Assembly (NCBI RefSeq): GCF_003474385.1
Contig: NZ_QUCY01000005.1
Span: forward strand, 49,260-113,259
Direction of reading: 5' to 3'
Source of the DNA: Senegalimassilia sp003474385
Lineage (GTDB): Bacteria; Actinomycetota; Coriobacteriia; Coriobacteriales; Eggerthellaceae
Length of the DNA: 64,000 nucleotides
Below the pieces are notes generated by a model. The model was not told the origin of the DNA. It did not search any database and saw only the letters and a list, made by a program, of their open reading frames with translations. The position numbers and the translations under genes are program-made. Of the stretch, positions 1-8,400 are shown piece by piece (the stretch's first letter is position 1; each line of letters begins with the position of its first letter).

Positions 1-572
1 GCACCATGCCGCTTCTGTTTCTGGCCATGATCATCATCGGCTGCGTGTCGGTCGGCGGCGGCAACTACCTGGCCGTGCTGTTCACCTCCGAAGGCTTCTC
101 CGCCGAGCACGCCGCCACGCTCGTGGCCGTCAACGGCGCGTGCCTGACGGTGGCGAAGCTGGTCAGCGGCATGGCGTTCGACCGCTTCGGCACAAAACGC
201 GGGTCGGCGGTCTTCTTCGCCCTGTATATCGCCGGCACGGCGGTGCTGTGCCTGTCCGACATGGGCAACACCGGGCTTGCCGGGCTGGGCGTGCTCATGT
301 TCGGCATCGGCATGTCGCTCGGCACCGTGGGCATTTCGGTATGGTCGATTGAGCTAGCGCCGCGCGGCAAGGAAACGCGCACCATCAAGAACTTCCAGGT
401 GTGCTACGCGCTGGGCGGGTTCATCTTCACCTTCCTGCCGGGCTTTTTGACCGAAGCGTTCGGCACCTACCTGGTATCGTACGCGTCACTGCTGGCGATG
501 CTGGTGGTGGCAGCCGTCATCGTAATCGGCGTCTATGCCGCAACCGACAAACGCGCAAACCCGGACACTTAA
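1..572 (+). CDS. MFS transporter, C-terminal part (5' end outside window)
   Basis: The reading frame is open from the left edge of the window, so this is the C-terminal part of a longer inner-membrane transporter. About six hydrophobic segments are separated by short loops. The sequence KLVSGMAFDRFGTKRG matches the cytoplasmic loop motif of the major facilitator superfamily (G-x-x-x-D-R-x-G-x-R/K). The substrate cannot be read from this half. The ATG at base 6 is internal, not a real start. The last residues and the TAA stop lie inside a short palindromic repeat (562-605), so the natural C-terminus may have been changed by insertion of that repeat. Confidence 0.8.
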   Translation, partial: TMPLLFLAMIIIGCVSVGGGNYLAVLFTSEGFSAEHAATLVAVNGACLTVAKLVSGMAFDRFGTKRGSAVFFALYIAGTAVLCLSDMGNTGLAGLGVLMFGIGMSLGTVGISVWSIELAPRGKETRTIKNFQVCYALGGFIFTFLPGFLTEAFGTYLVSYASLLAMLVVAAVIVIGVYAATDKRANPDT

Positions 573-605
573 GGGACACTTAGGGGACGTAGGGTTTTGT
601 GTCCG
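562..605. repeat. Palindromic GGACACTT repeat, copy 1
   Basis: CGGACAC at 562-568 pairs with GTGTCCG at 599-605 to give a hairpin. The unit shares its core with copies at 694-769 and at 50.6-50.76 kb. It contains the stop codon of the upstream transporter. Confidence 0.75.
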
Positions 606-693
606 AAATCGCACAGGAGACGCGGCGCGGACGCGGAGCATAAGGCGGCGAAAAGAAGCGGAGCAAACACGCCCAAGCACGCAAACCAAGCAC

Positions 694-769
694 CCGGACA
701 CTTAATGCTACATCCCCGATCTGTCACGATTCGTCACGGACACTTTGGGGACATAGGGTTATGTGTCCG
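694..769. repeat. Palindromic GGACACTT repeats, copies 2 and 3
   Basis: Two adjacent units. The first, from 694, matches the unit at 50727-50760 almost base for base (CGGACACTTAATGCTAC here against CGGACACTTAACGCTAC there). The second, 737-769, has CGGACAC pairing with GTGTCCG. The rest of the 573-813 gap shows no gene. Confidence 0.75.
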
Positions 770-813
770 AAACGCGCTCGGCACCCGAGGTGCGGGATGC
801 GACCGCGAACCGT

Positions 814-1905
814 TTACGCAATCGCCAGCGCCATGGAGCCGCACTGCTCGTAGAGATATTTGAACCAGTCGTAGTTGACGGTCACGTAGCCCTGCGTGGG
901 GTCCATGATGCACGCCCGGTGGCCTTCCACACCCAGCAGCACTACGCAATGCTCCAGGTCATAGAAGGAGTTCGCCTCAAGTGGCTCGTCGAAATACGGG
1001 TCCTCGAAATCGAGCGTGGTCCACACGAGCACCGGCGTTCCAGACGACGCCTTGCTGGCAAGCTCGTCGAAATCGGCGCCGGTGAGATTAGAGAAACGCT
1101 CGCTTGCGCCTTCTTCCTCCAGGTAGGCGTTGCCTGCCGCCATGATGGCGGGCGGCATGCCCTCGCCCGACCAATACGGGTCACCCCAGAACGCCGAGGC
1201 GTAGTCGTCGCCTTCCACGTCGAATGGCAGCTGGTTCGCCACAATGGAATCGGGATCGGCGTCGTGGCCCATAGCCTGCAAAACCGCGGCGAGGGAATAA
1301 ATCTCGCACCCTGCCGGCATGCTAGGATACTGGAACAACTCGGGCACGCTCGCGCTCGTGCCGCTCAAACCGGTGAAACCTGCCATTTGCGTCACATTTG
1401 CGCGGCCGAAACCGCCCATGGCCTCCTGACCCATCGCGCCCAGGACGTCGCGGCGATTGCGGGAGAACCCCTTGGCGTCGTCAGGGCGCATACCGGGCGC
1501 AACGAATTCAGCAGACTCGGCATCCGGGGACTGCTGCGCCTCCACCGAGCCGTCGGAAGCGTACGCCGTTTCAAGCGCTTGCGATTCCAAGGCTTCCTGC
1601 GCGGCCCCCTGATCGCCGCCACCGTTTGCCACGACGTGCCCATAGGTCGTCAAGACGCCGACGAGCACAACGACAGCTAACACAGCAGCCGCAATCGCGA
1701 GCAAACGCCTGCGCGCAAACCAGCTGCTACCGCCGATCACCGCGCCACCGCCCCTGATAAACACGCCATTGTGCGCAACACGGAAGGCGCCCGCATTAAG
1801 CCGCGCCTCGTCACATGAACGAATATGACGCGGAAGCGTCACGCGTGCATGGCGTCCTTGCAAGGACGCGTGCTTCTCAGCATAAATGTCGATAGGTTCT
1901 CCCAT
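814..1905 (-). CDS. Membrane-anchored C39-like (papain-fold) peptidase
   Basis: A protein of 363 residues. I chose the ATG at 1905 because AGGAAG lies about ten bases upstream; a longer open frame exists but lacks a ribosome site. One transmembrane helix (about residues 65-87) is followed by a low-complexity linker and a C-terminal domain of the peptidase_C39_2 type. The likely catalytic cysteine is in PAGCEIYSLAAVLQAMG (about residue 199), the histidine in DLEHCVVLLG (about residue 319), and the Asp-containing MDPTQG follows. Family members cut or cap peptides outside the cytoplasm, or act as bacteriocin-type leader proteases. No ABC transporter is nearby, so a stand-alone cell-surface role is more likely. 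The substrate is unknown. Confidence 0.72.
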   Translation of the reverse strand: MGEPIDIYAEKHASLQGRHARVTLPRHIRSCDEARLNAGAFRVAHNGVFIRGGGAVIGGSSWFARRRLLAIAAAVLAVVVLVGVLTTYGHVVANGGGDQGAAQEALESQALETAYASDGSVEAQQSPDAESAEFVAPGMRPDDAKGFSRNRRDVLGAMGQEAMGGFGRANVTQMAGFTGLSGTSASVPELFQYPSMPAGCEIYSLAAVLQAMGHDADPDSIVANQLPFDVEGDDYASAFWGDPYWSGEGMPPAIMAAGNAYLEEEGASERFSNLTGADFDELASKASSGTPVLVWTTLDFEDPYFDEPLEANSFYDLEHCVVLLGVEGHRACIMDPTQGYVTVNYDWFKYLYEQCGSMALAIA

Positions 1906-2105
1906 CACCACGTTCTTCCTAGATTTGCGCGCACGCAAAAGCGTACGGCTTGCGTTCGTTTTCGAACATGGTAACCGCGATAGCTGAAGCATTCCTGAAA
2001 GCCAAAAAACGCTGCCTGCCCAAAGGACAAGCAGCGTCTTCAACGACAATGCGAAGCTGATCGAAACCCGGGCAGCTCAACCTGCCGCGCGGCGTAACCT
2101 CGGCG

Positions 2106-2579
2106 CTATTCCCCGAACAGCTCCAAGGCTTCCTTTACGATGGGGTCGTCGGGCTTGATGTCGGCGACGTTGTGCATGGTGCACGTTGCCGTCAGGCACA
2201 CTTTCCCGGCTTCGTTTTTCACCACGACTTCGGCAACGCACGAAGAGCGCCCGAAATGCACGTTACTGGCCTCGAGCACCAGCTTCTCCCCGATGGCGAC
2301 GCCGCGAACGAAGTTCACGTTGGCGCACTGGGTGACGGCGTGCTTGCCGTACGACCAGGTGATGGTGGAGCCCACTACGTCGATGACGGCCATAAGGAAG
2401 CCGCCGAACGTGCCGCCGCCGGTGTTCGTAGCGTTCTCGGGCACCGTTACCGTGCTTCGCGTGAAGCCCGGCTCGATGACCTCGGGATTCATATCGTTGA
2501 TGAACGCGCGATTGCGCTCGTACAGCATACGCAGGCTGGTACGGACATAGTCCTTCATAGGTCCTTCGGGTGCCGTCAT
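2106..2579 (-). CDS. PaaI-like hotdog-fold thioesterase
   Basis: A protein of 157 residues starting at the ATG at 2579, which has a strong AGGAGG site seven bases upstream. The hotdog core is visible as the stretch NTGGGTFGGFLMAVIDVVGS followed by strands with CANVNFVRGVAIGEKLVLEA. This is the arrangement of small acyl-CoA thioesterases related to PaaI and FabZ-type proteins. The enzyme would hydrolyse an acyl-CoA or aryl-CoA thioester in the cytoplasm; chain specificity cannot be inferred. It lies upstream, in the same direction, of a second and different hotdog gene, so the two may be cotranscribed or may form heteromers. The alternative is a non-catalytic hotdog protein. Confidence 0.8.
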   Translation of the reverse strand: MTAPEGPMKDYVRTSLRMLYERNRAFINDMNPEVIEPGFTRSTVTVPENATNTGGGTFGGFLMAVIDVVGSTITWSYGKHAVTQCANVNFVRGVAIGEKLVLEASNVHFGRSSCVAEVVVKNEAGKVCLTATCTMHNVADIKPDDPIVKEALELFGE

Positions 2580-2705
2580 TGCCGCCTCCTTCGTTTTGTG
2601 CGCCCGCACAAGCGCATCGACGCCGCATGCGAGCGCGATGGAATGCCTGCCGCCACACCTCAAAACGCAACGCGCGTTCAGCCCCAGCGGCAGGCGGTTA
2701 GCGCT

Positions 2706-3134
2706 TTACGCTTTGTGCTCCGCAGCCAGCTTGCGCTGCTTCTCGGCGAAATGCTCCTTCGTCACGATCTTCGTGATGAACGTGCCCTCCGAGATGGTGT
2801 CGCCAAGCTCGTCGGTTGCGATGACGTGCCAGAACTGCTTGCGGCCGCCGTACGAGGGATCCTCGCGCTCAAGCTCGGCGACGCCGGTGATGACGCCGTC
2901 TTTGCGCGCCTTCTTGTGGCGAATGGTGGTTTCCAGGCCGAAAATAAGCTCCTTGTCGAAGTCCGTCAGTTCCTCGGCAGCGCGCGATGCGCACGATTCC
3001 AGCAGCGCGATGGTGGCGCCGCCGTGCAAAAACCCATGCGGCTGGTAGATTTCCGGACGCACGGGCATGCGCATTTCCACGCGGTTCTTCTCAACGCTGA
3101 TGGTGGTGATGCCCAAGGTGTCGAGCAACGTCAT
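2706..3134 (-). CDS. Hotdog-fold thioesterase (PaaI/YdiI type)
   Basis: A protein of 142 residues. The ATG at 3134 is preceded by AGGAGG at good spacing. The motif QPHGFLHGGATIALLESCAS is the active-site helix of the 4-hydroxybenzoyl-CoA thioesterase/YdiI branch, where the HGG glycines and an acidic residue (E in ALLESC) serve catalysis. In this lineage such enzymes are candidates for the DHNA-CoA step of menaquinone synthesis, because anaerobic respiration here needs menaquinone, but that is inference only. The C-terminus ends in a basic, alanine-rich tail. It lies about 125 bases upstream of the other hotdog gene on the same strand, and the intervening sequence shows no obvious terminator. 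Confidence 0.82.
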   Translation of the reverse strand: MTLLDTLGITTISVEKNRVEMRMPVRPEIYQPHGFLHGGATIALLESCASRAAEELTDFDKELIFGLETTIRHKKARKDGVITGVAELEREDPSYGGRKQFWHVIATDELGDTISEGTFITKIVTKEHFAEKQRKLAAEHKA

Positions 3135-3214
3135 AAGCTTCCTCCTGATAACGAAACAGGGCCGCACACAAGCGCGGCCCCCAACCTTAACTTGGTTTGT
3201 GAATAAGTATACGG

Positions 3215-4747
3215 TTACGAACAACCCTCTTCGCCGGGCAAATCATCAGGCGTGTCCGCCGCATGCGGCGCCTGCCCAATAGTCGCCGGCTCAAAAGGCA
3301 CGCTAGGCTGCTCCTGCGTGTCCGCAATCCGGACAGAAGGCTCGGTTCGCTCCGCTTCCGCAGGCACACCGGCCTCGGCGAACGGCACCGTTTGAGCAGC
3401 AGGTGAAACCGCAATCCCCTCCGCAAAAGGCACCGTACCGGCTGAAGGCACGGGCGTTTCACCCTCCACAAAGGGAACCGTGCCGGCGACCAGCGCAGGC
3501 GTATCGCCCTGCGCAAAAGGCACCGTCTGAGCAGCGGCACTCGCCACAGCAACGCCACCTTCCGGCGCCGCACCTGCGGCCTGCTGCCCGCCATGCGCCG
3601 CATGCGCATCCACCATGCGTGAGCGAAGCGCGGCAGCGCGCTTGAACCGCACGGCGTCGGCATGCGCCTCTTCCTGCAGGCGCGCCGCAGTAGCGGCCGT
3701 GCCGGCGACAGCTCCCATGTCCTGGTCGTACGCCGCCTGCTTCACGTCGCCCTTGAACGCCTTCGTGGTGTTGATGAGCACGGCGCCGATGATGAACGGC
3801 ATCCAGAACACGATGCCGCGATACACCAGGCCGATTGCCGTACCGGCCGCCGCCGACTCGCCGAAGCTGGTGAACGCCACCACGACGGCCGCCTCGACCA
3901 CGCCCACGCCCTGCGGCGTGACCGAGATCATGGCGAACAGCGTTGCCACCACGTAGCCGCACACCAGCGCCGGCGCCGTGTCGACGCCGAACCCGATACC
4001 CACCAGCGCGAAGCACGAAAGCTCGCACAAGCTGGCGATCAGCGAGCACCCGTACGCCTGAAGCGTAGGCTTGGGGCTATGGCCGATCATGCCGGCCGCC
4101 TCGGAAAACGCCTGCGCGATGCGCTCGGCCCACGGCTCAAGCGGCTTTTTGCGCACACGCGCGACCACCTTGCGGCTCACACGTTCGACCGGCCGCAAAA
4201 GGCGCATAAGCAAATCGGGCTTTTTGTGCGCCAGGATAAGCAGCGCCACCATGGTTCCCACCAGGCACAATACCACCATGCCCATAAGGAACCACACAGG
4301 CGATAGCCCCACCGTGACCGCCAAGAAGATGAACGCGCACACCATAAGCGTGGAGAACGCGCCGTCGATGGTGATCTGCATGAGCAGCGCCGCGCCCGTG
4401 GCTTTGCCGGCGGGGATGCCGCGCCGTCGCGCGTCGTCGACCACCAACGTGGTGCCCGCCAGGTTCATGGACGGCGCGATAGTATTCATGAAAAACGTAC
4501 CGAATACCAGTGGCAACGTGGATTTCGGCTCCATACGCTCGCCCACGGCGGCGAAGCTGCGCGAATAGGCGAAGCTTTGCGCGAAGTACTTCCCCAGCTG
4601 CGTGAGGATGGCCGCTACCAGCGGCAGGGGGCTTCCCTGCTTCATGGTCTCCCCCAGCTCCACCAACTGGTCGCCGCGCAAAAACACCACCGCAAGCACG
4701 ATGATGAGCACCACGCCCATGAACAGGTTCTTGACGTTGAATTTCAT
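3215..4747 (-). CDS. Flippase-like membrane protein (LPG synthase TM / UPF0104 family) with repeated tail
   Basis: A protein of 510 residues. The first 330 or so form about eight hydrophobic helices with the family pattern PLVFGTFFMNTIAPSMNLAG, AALLMQITIDGAFSTL and SVTPQGVGVVEAAVVVAF. That is the integral-membrane domain found in lysylphosphatidylglycerol synthases and related lipid flippases. No aminoacyl-transferase domain is attached, so it probably only moves a lipid across the membrane. The last 130 residues are hydrophilic and contain five degenerate copies of a unit with the core TVPFAEG, an unusual and probably disordered tail. The gene starts eight bases after the stop of the upstream ATP-grasp gene, so the two should be cotranscribed and may share a pathway. 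Confidence 0.83.
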   Translation of the reverse strand: MKFNVKNLFMGVVLIIVLAVVFLRGDQLVELGETMKQGSPLPLVAAILTQLGKYFAQSFAYSRSFAAVGERMEPKSTLPLVFGTFFMNTIAPSMNLAGTTLVVDDARRRGIPAGKATGAALLMQITIDGAFSTLMVCAFIFLAVTVGLSPVWFLMGMVVLCLVGTMVALLILAHKKPDLLMRLLRPVERVSRKVVARVRKKPLEPWAERIAQAFSEAAGMIGHSPKPTLQAYGCSLIASLCELSCFALVGIGFGVDTAPALVCGYVVATLFAMISVTPQGVGVVEAAVVVAFTSFGESAAAGTAIGLVYRGIVFWMPFIIGAVLINTTKAFKGDVKQAAYDQDMGAVAGTAATAARLQEEAHADAVRFKRAAALRSRMVDAHAAHGGQQAAGAAPEGGVAVASAAAQTVPFAQGDTPALVAGTVPFVEGETPVPSAGTVPFAEGIAVSPAAQTVPFAEAGVPAEAERTEPSVRIADTQEQPSVPFEPATIGQAPHAADTPDDLPGEEGCS

Positions 4748-4755
4748 GCGGCCGC

Positions 4756-5955
4756 CTAACGTTGACCCGCGGCGTCGCCGCAGCTCAGGAACTCGCGCAA
4801 ATCGGTGTGCATCAGGAAGTCGAGCTCGGCCTTGCCGCGTTCGTCAAGGTCGGTTTCCAGGAACAGGAAGCCGTAGCAGCCAAACGTGGGCACATCGAAC
4901 TCGCGCAGCTCCAAAACCCTATCGAAGCACTCGGAGAACGCCGGGTAATCGAACTCCTCGTTCCCCGTCACGCCCTCCGGCGGGTTAAGCAGCGACATGG
5001 TGTACACATGGTCGCCCGCATAAGCGAACGCGGCATCGTAATCGGGCACCGCGTCGGTCAAAAACGCCTCGTAGGTGCGGAAACCATAAGCGTGCTGGGC
5101 AACGTCGGTACCGCCCAAGCCGGCGAATCGCAAAGGATTGAATTCGATGGGCCGGATAACGCCGCCGTCCTGCTCGTCCACGCGAACCTCAACATGCACC
5201 GGGAAGTTTCGTGCTCCCACCAGGGCGTTCACGCGCGAAAGCCACTCCTCGAAGGCAGGCGCCTTCTCGCGCACGATGGCTGCCGACGTGGCGTACATGC
5301 GGTCGGATGTGTCATCGGGACCGGCGAAATCATGACGCAGCACGTTAAGCACGTGCGCCGCGCCCTGCTCGTCGAAAAACGCATCCAGGGCATATTCCTG
5401 CCCCGTGATGAACTGCTCCAGGATGAAATCGCTGCCGGCAACCACGCTGTCGGGATACATGTCCGCCCAAGCAGCCGCGTTCGACGCGAAATCGGCAAGC
5501 GCCTCGTCCCAATCGGCACGGCAACGCACCGCATGCACGCCCATGCTGCAAAACCCGCGGGCGGGTTTCACCACGAACGGCATATGCGGCTCAAGCTCGG
5601 CGAAATCGAGTTTCCCCAGCTCATCAGCCGTGCATGCGCGGAAAAAGAAGCCCTCGTCCATCTGCGCCAGAAGCTTGCGCATGGCAACCTTGTCCTTGAA
5701 CACGGTGATGGCGCGCGTAAGGCCTGGATTGTCCGCATGCGCGCAAATCCACTCGAGCGTGTTCTCGGAGTTGGTGTACACGCGCTCGCCCGCGGAAAGA
5801 CGCGAGGCCGCCTCGGCCTCGTCGACCAAGTGCAACGCCCGCCCAGACGCAAAAGCCGTGCGCTCGGAGAACGCATTGCGAAGCACGGGGTGTTGCGAAG
5901 ATTCAAGCCATTCCAACAACTGCGGCGAAGCATACGGTTCGTCAAGGATGACCAT
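4756..5955 (-). CDS. ATP-grasp ligase-like protein
   Basis: A protein of 399 residues. The ATG at 5955 is preceded by a purine-rich GAAGGGGG; longer in-frame starts are less well placed. The ATP-grasp fold shows as MPFVVKPARGFCSMGVHAV (nucleotide-binding lysine and glycine loop, about residue 130), FILEQFITGQEYALDAFF (central acidic strand) and IRPIEFNPLRFAGLGGTD (metal-binding E-x-N). Enzymes of this fold join a carboxylate to an amine or thiol through an acyl-phosphate. The acceptor is unknown; the tight coupling with a flippase-like gene (8-base gap) suggests modification of a lipid or peptide that is then exported. A dipeptide-ligase-like role is equally possible. Confidence 0.8.
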   Translation of the reverse strand: MVILDEPYASPQLLEWLESSQHPVLRNAFSERTAFASGRALHLVDEAEAASRLSAGERVYTNSENTLEWICAHADNPGLTRAITVFKDKVAMRKLLAQMDEGFFFRACTADELGKLDFAELEPHMPFVVKPARGFCSMGVHAVRCRADWDEALADFASNAAAWADMYPDSVVAGSDFILEQFITGQEYALDAFFDEQGAAHVLNVLRHDFAGPDDTSDRMYATSAAIVREKAPAFEEWLSRVNALVGARNFPVHVEVRVDEQDGGVIRPIEFNPLRFAGLGGTDVAQHAYGFRTYEAFLTDAVPDYDAAFAYAGDHVYTMSLLNPPEGVTGNEEFDYPAFSECFDRVLELREFDVPTFGCYGFLFLETDLDERGKAELDFLMHTDLREFLSCGDAAGQR

Positions 5956-6307
5956 GGCAACCCCCTTCTCTAGCGGCCAGCGCAAACACGACCCTCTAAG
6001 CATAATAAGGAAGTATACCCCCATCAGCGCTACACAGCACGATCAGCGCCCGGCCCTCACGCAAAGAGCAGCGCCCGACAGGCATGAGGCGAAAAGGCAC
6101 CGGAGCGCGCTTGCGCACGGAAGCCCCTCAAGCCTTGATGCCGGACGGGAAACCAATGCCACCGCCTATGCAACAGAGTCCCGGCACCTTCCGCAAAAGC
6201 GGCCAGCAAGCCCGACCCTTGCGGAGCGCAATACGCAACAAACAGCACGCCCCTTGCGGAGCGCGGTATACTGCTGCGCAGAATAACCGATTCGGAAAGG
6301 GGCATCA
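5956..6307. promoter_or_regulatory. Divergent intergenic region with 14-base direct repeat upstream of the fluoride channel genes
   Basis: This gap of about 350 bases separates the ATP-grasp gene and the crcB pair. CCCTTGCGGAGCGC occurs exactly at 6216-6229 and 6251-6264, and the second copy directly precedes a TATACT (6267-6272) that could be a -10 box for crcB. The paired site looks like an operator. I could not find the conserved fluoride riboswitch core. Confidence 0.4.
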
Positions 6308-6799
6308 GTGCACGGCAATATCCCAGATGCGGTGGACCATGCGCTGCGCAGTCCTCGCTCCTTGGCGCCGTTGGTGCTGGTCATGGGCTTTTTGGGCGCC
6401 ACGGCGCGCTATGCCCTGGAGATGCTCCTGCCCGCACAATGCGGCTTCCCCGTCGCCACGCTTACGGTGAACATATTCGGTTGTTTCACGTTGGAGATCG
6501 TCAATCAATTCGTTGCGCGCCGAACGAACCTGCCGGCGCCGTTGGTGAAATCGATGGGCATCGGGCTTATCGGGGCGTTCACCACCATCGCCGCGCTTTC
6601 CACCGAGAACCTGGCGCTTTTGCAGCAGGGGCGTTTCGGCATGCTCGCGCTGTACCTGGGCATCACCGTGTTCGCCACGTTCGGGGCCGCCTACGCGGGA
6701 AAGCGCATTGCCGACGCTATGGGCCCGCGCTACAGCGAGCATCACCAGGTCACGGCTTCGTCGGCGGATTCTCCGCAAAACGGGGGCGATGCGCAATGA
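6308..6799 (+). CDS. crcB: Fluoride exporter Fluc/CrcB, subunit 1
   Basis: A protein of 163 residues with four membrane helices. It starts at a GTG (6308) behind GGAAAGGGGC. Family marks are LGATARYALEML near the first helix, the pore helix VNIFGCFTLEIVNQF, and the third-helix segment GIGLIGAFTTIAALSTEN with the phenylalanine, threonine and serine of the fluoride pathway. Fluc channels are antiparallel dimers that let cytoplasmic fluoride leave. Here two different subunits overlap by four bases (ATGA), the arrangement typical of heterodimeric Fluc pairs. The hydrophilic N-terminal extension of about 20 residues is a little longer than usual. Confidence 0.93.
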   Translation: MHGNIPDAVDHALRSPRSLAPLVLVMGFLGATARYALEMLLPAQCGFPVATLTVNIFGCFTLEIVNQFVARRTNLPAPLVKSMGIGLIGAFTTIAALSTENLALLQQGRFGMLALYLGITVFATFGAAYAGKRIADAMGPRYSEHHQVTASSADSPQNGGDAQ

Positions 6800-7176
6800 G
6801 CCCACTGACGTTGATCATGGTGGGCGTGGGTGGAGCGGCCGGCGCGCTGTGCCGCCACAGGGCGCTTTCGTTCATGAAACCCCGCTCGAACAGCTGGTTT
6901 CCCTGGCCAACATTGCTGGTGAACCTTGCGTCGTGCACCGTTGCCGGAGCAGCACTCGCTGGGGCCGCCGCGCTCGGGCAAACCGCCTACATAGCGCTGA
7001 CCATGGGCTTTTTGGGCGGCTTCTCCACGCTTTCCACCATGAACTGCGAGGCTGTCGATATGGCCGCGGAAGGGCATCGCGGAGAAGCAGCCGCATATCT
7101 GGTGGTCACTTACGGCTCGACCCTAGGCGCCGCCGCACTGAGCTTCGCCCTGGCGCACACAATCCTGGGCGGCTAG
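6796..7176 (+). CDS. crcB: Fluoride exporter Fluc/CrcB, subunit 2
   Basis: A protein of 126 residues whose ATG overlaps the TGA of the first subunit (ATGA), giving translational coupling. It repeats the family layout: GGAAGALCRHRAL in the first helix, LLVNLASCTVAGAALAG in the second and GFLGGFSTLSTMNCEAVDM in the third. The two subunits are clearly divergent paralogues, so the functional channel is probably a heterodimer in which one monomer is inserted in each orientation. The second helix has SCTV where the partner has GCFT, so the two pores may not be equal. The convergent DnaJ-like gene begins only six bases downstream, leaving no room for a long terminator. Confidence 0.93.
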   Translation: MSPLTLIMVGVGGAAGALCRHRALSFMKPRSNSWFPWPTLLVNLASCTVAGAALAGAAALGQTAYIALTMGFLGGFSTLSTMNCEAVDMAAEGHRGEAAAYLVVTYGSTLGAAALSFALAHTILGG

Positions 7177-7181
7177 CTTCC

Positions 7182-8081
7182 CTACAGCCCCACCTTCGCT
7201 GCCTGGTACGTGCGGATGCGGTCGCGGAGGTTCTGCACGTCGAACAGCACCGATACCAAAAATGCCACGGTGAGCGGAGCGCCTACGAAGCCGTTGCGCG
7301 GCGCCAGCATGAAGATGAGCGGCGCGCCGAAAATCATGATGGGCACCAGCAGCATGACGAGCAGGCTTCCCATGCGCTTGTACAGGCCGTAGATGATGGA
7401 CGCCATCACGTACAGGAACAAGCCCGTTGCCGAGGAACCGGCGATGGAGAGCACCGCGAGGGCCACCACCTTGGCGGCGACCATGAGCGCCTCGTCGCGC
7501 AGGCCCTTCTTCGCGCGGGCAAACACCTCTTCGCCGGTCTGCTGCTGCGCGCGTGCGGCGCGGAACGGCGCGAACGGGTCGAAGGGGTCGTACTCAACAG
7601 CGAAGCCGCCGAACGGCCACTCGGCGCCACCGGTGCGTTGACCTGTGCCGTTCTGCCCCGAGCCCGAACGCTGCGAACCCGCGGCACCGCTGAAGATGTC
7701 GTCCCAGCTGGTCCACACGTACGTGGTCTGGCCCTGGGTCGCGTCGCCGAACGGCCAGCCGGCGAACGGGTCGAACGGGTTGCCCTGGCCGGACGCGCCG
7801 CCCTGCCCCGCCGAGCCCGTCGGATGCGCATAGGGGTTACCCGCATACGGACGCGGGTCGCGGCGCGGGTCGAACTCGGGCGACCAGCTGCGGTTGATCA
7901 GCACGTCGCGCGCTTCGTTGATCTGCTTGGTGAGCTCCTCGGCCTCGGCGCGCTCCTTCGAGTCCAGGGGGAATTTGTCGGGATGATGGGCGATGACGAG
8001 CTTGCGATGAGCCTTCTTGATCTCATCGTCGCTAGCCCCGTCGGCCAAGCCCAGTATTTTGAGTGCTTCTGATTTCTTCAT
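7182..8081 (-). CDS. J-domain (DnaJ-like) membrane protein
   Basis: A protein of 299 residues. The start at 8081 (MKKSEALKILGL) begins directly at helix I of the J domain. The J domain covers about residues 1-65 and carries the HPD tripeptide (VIAHHPDKF) that stimulates Hsp70 ATPase activity. A glycine, serine and proline-rich linker follows (about 70-150). The C-terminal third has three to four hydrophobic helices (ALMVAAKVVALAVLSIAG, LVMLLVPIMIFGAPLIFMLA). There is no zinc-finger or C-terminal substrate domain of classical DnaJ. A plausible role is recruiting DnaK to the inner face of the membrane. It is convergent with the crcB genes and stands alone. Confidence 0.85.
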   Translation of the reverse strand: MKKSEALKILGLADGASDDEIKKAHRKLVIAHHPDKFPLDSKERAEAEELTKQINEARDVLINRSWSPEFDPRRDPRPYAGNPYAHPTGSAGQGGASGQGNPFDPFAGWPFGDATQGQTTYVWTSWDDIFSGAAGSQRSGSGQNGTGQRTGGAEWPFGGFAVEYDPFDPFAPFRAARAQQQTGEEVFARAKKGLRDEALMVAAKVVALAVLSIAGSSATGLFLYVMASIIYGLYKRMGSLLVMLLVPIMIFGAPLIFMLAPRNGFVGAPLTVAFLVSVLFDVQNLRDRIRTYQAAKVGL

Positions 8082-8200
8082 AACGCCGACTATACGGGAC
8101 GATGCCCGCCGCACAACCGCAACGCCGGGGATGTCACGCATTCGTCAGAAAAAACCAGCGCGAAAATCGCACGGACTCGCCAAAATCAGCGCATAAGAAA

Positions 8201-8225
8201 GCGGCCCGCCGAAAAGGCGGGCCGC
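8201..8225 (-). terminator. Intrinsic terminator downstream of purH
   Basis: GCGGCCCGCC and GGCGGGCCGC form a perfect 10-bp stem with a five-base loop. On the minus strand it is followed by TTTCTT, so it fits termination of purH transcripts. The rest of the 8082-8400 gap shows no gene. Confidence 0.7.
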
Positions 8226-8400
8226 TCACAGGCTTCGCTTCCCCACGCCCTGACGGGCGCAGCGGACGCACACGATGCCGGCGACTCGGACGCAAGCGCA
8301 TCACGCGCACACACTCTCAGCGAGGCGCACCCGCCAGCACGGACGCACCAGGCGGGCGCGTCAAGCGGCACACACCCGACCCGCCCGCCGGCAACGCCGA

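Noticed and set aside
6100..6307. Fluoride riboswitch before crcB
   Set aside because: The conserved core and pseudoknot bases could not be found by eye; only a direct repeat is present.
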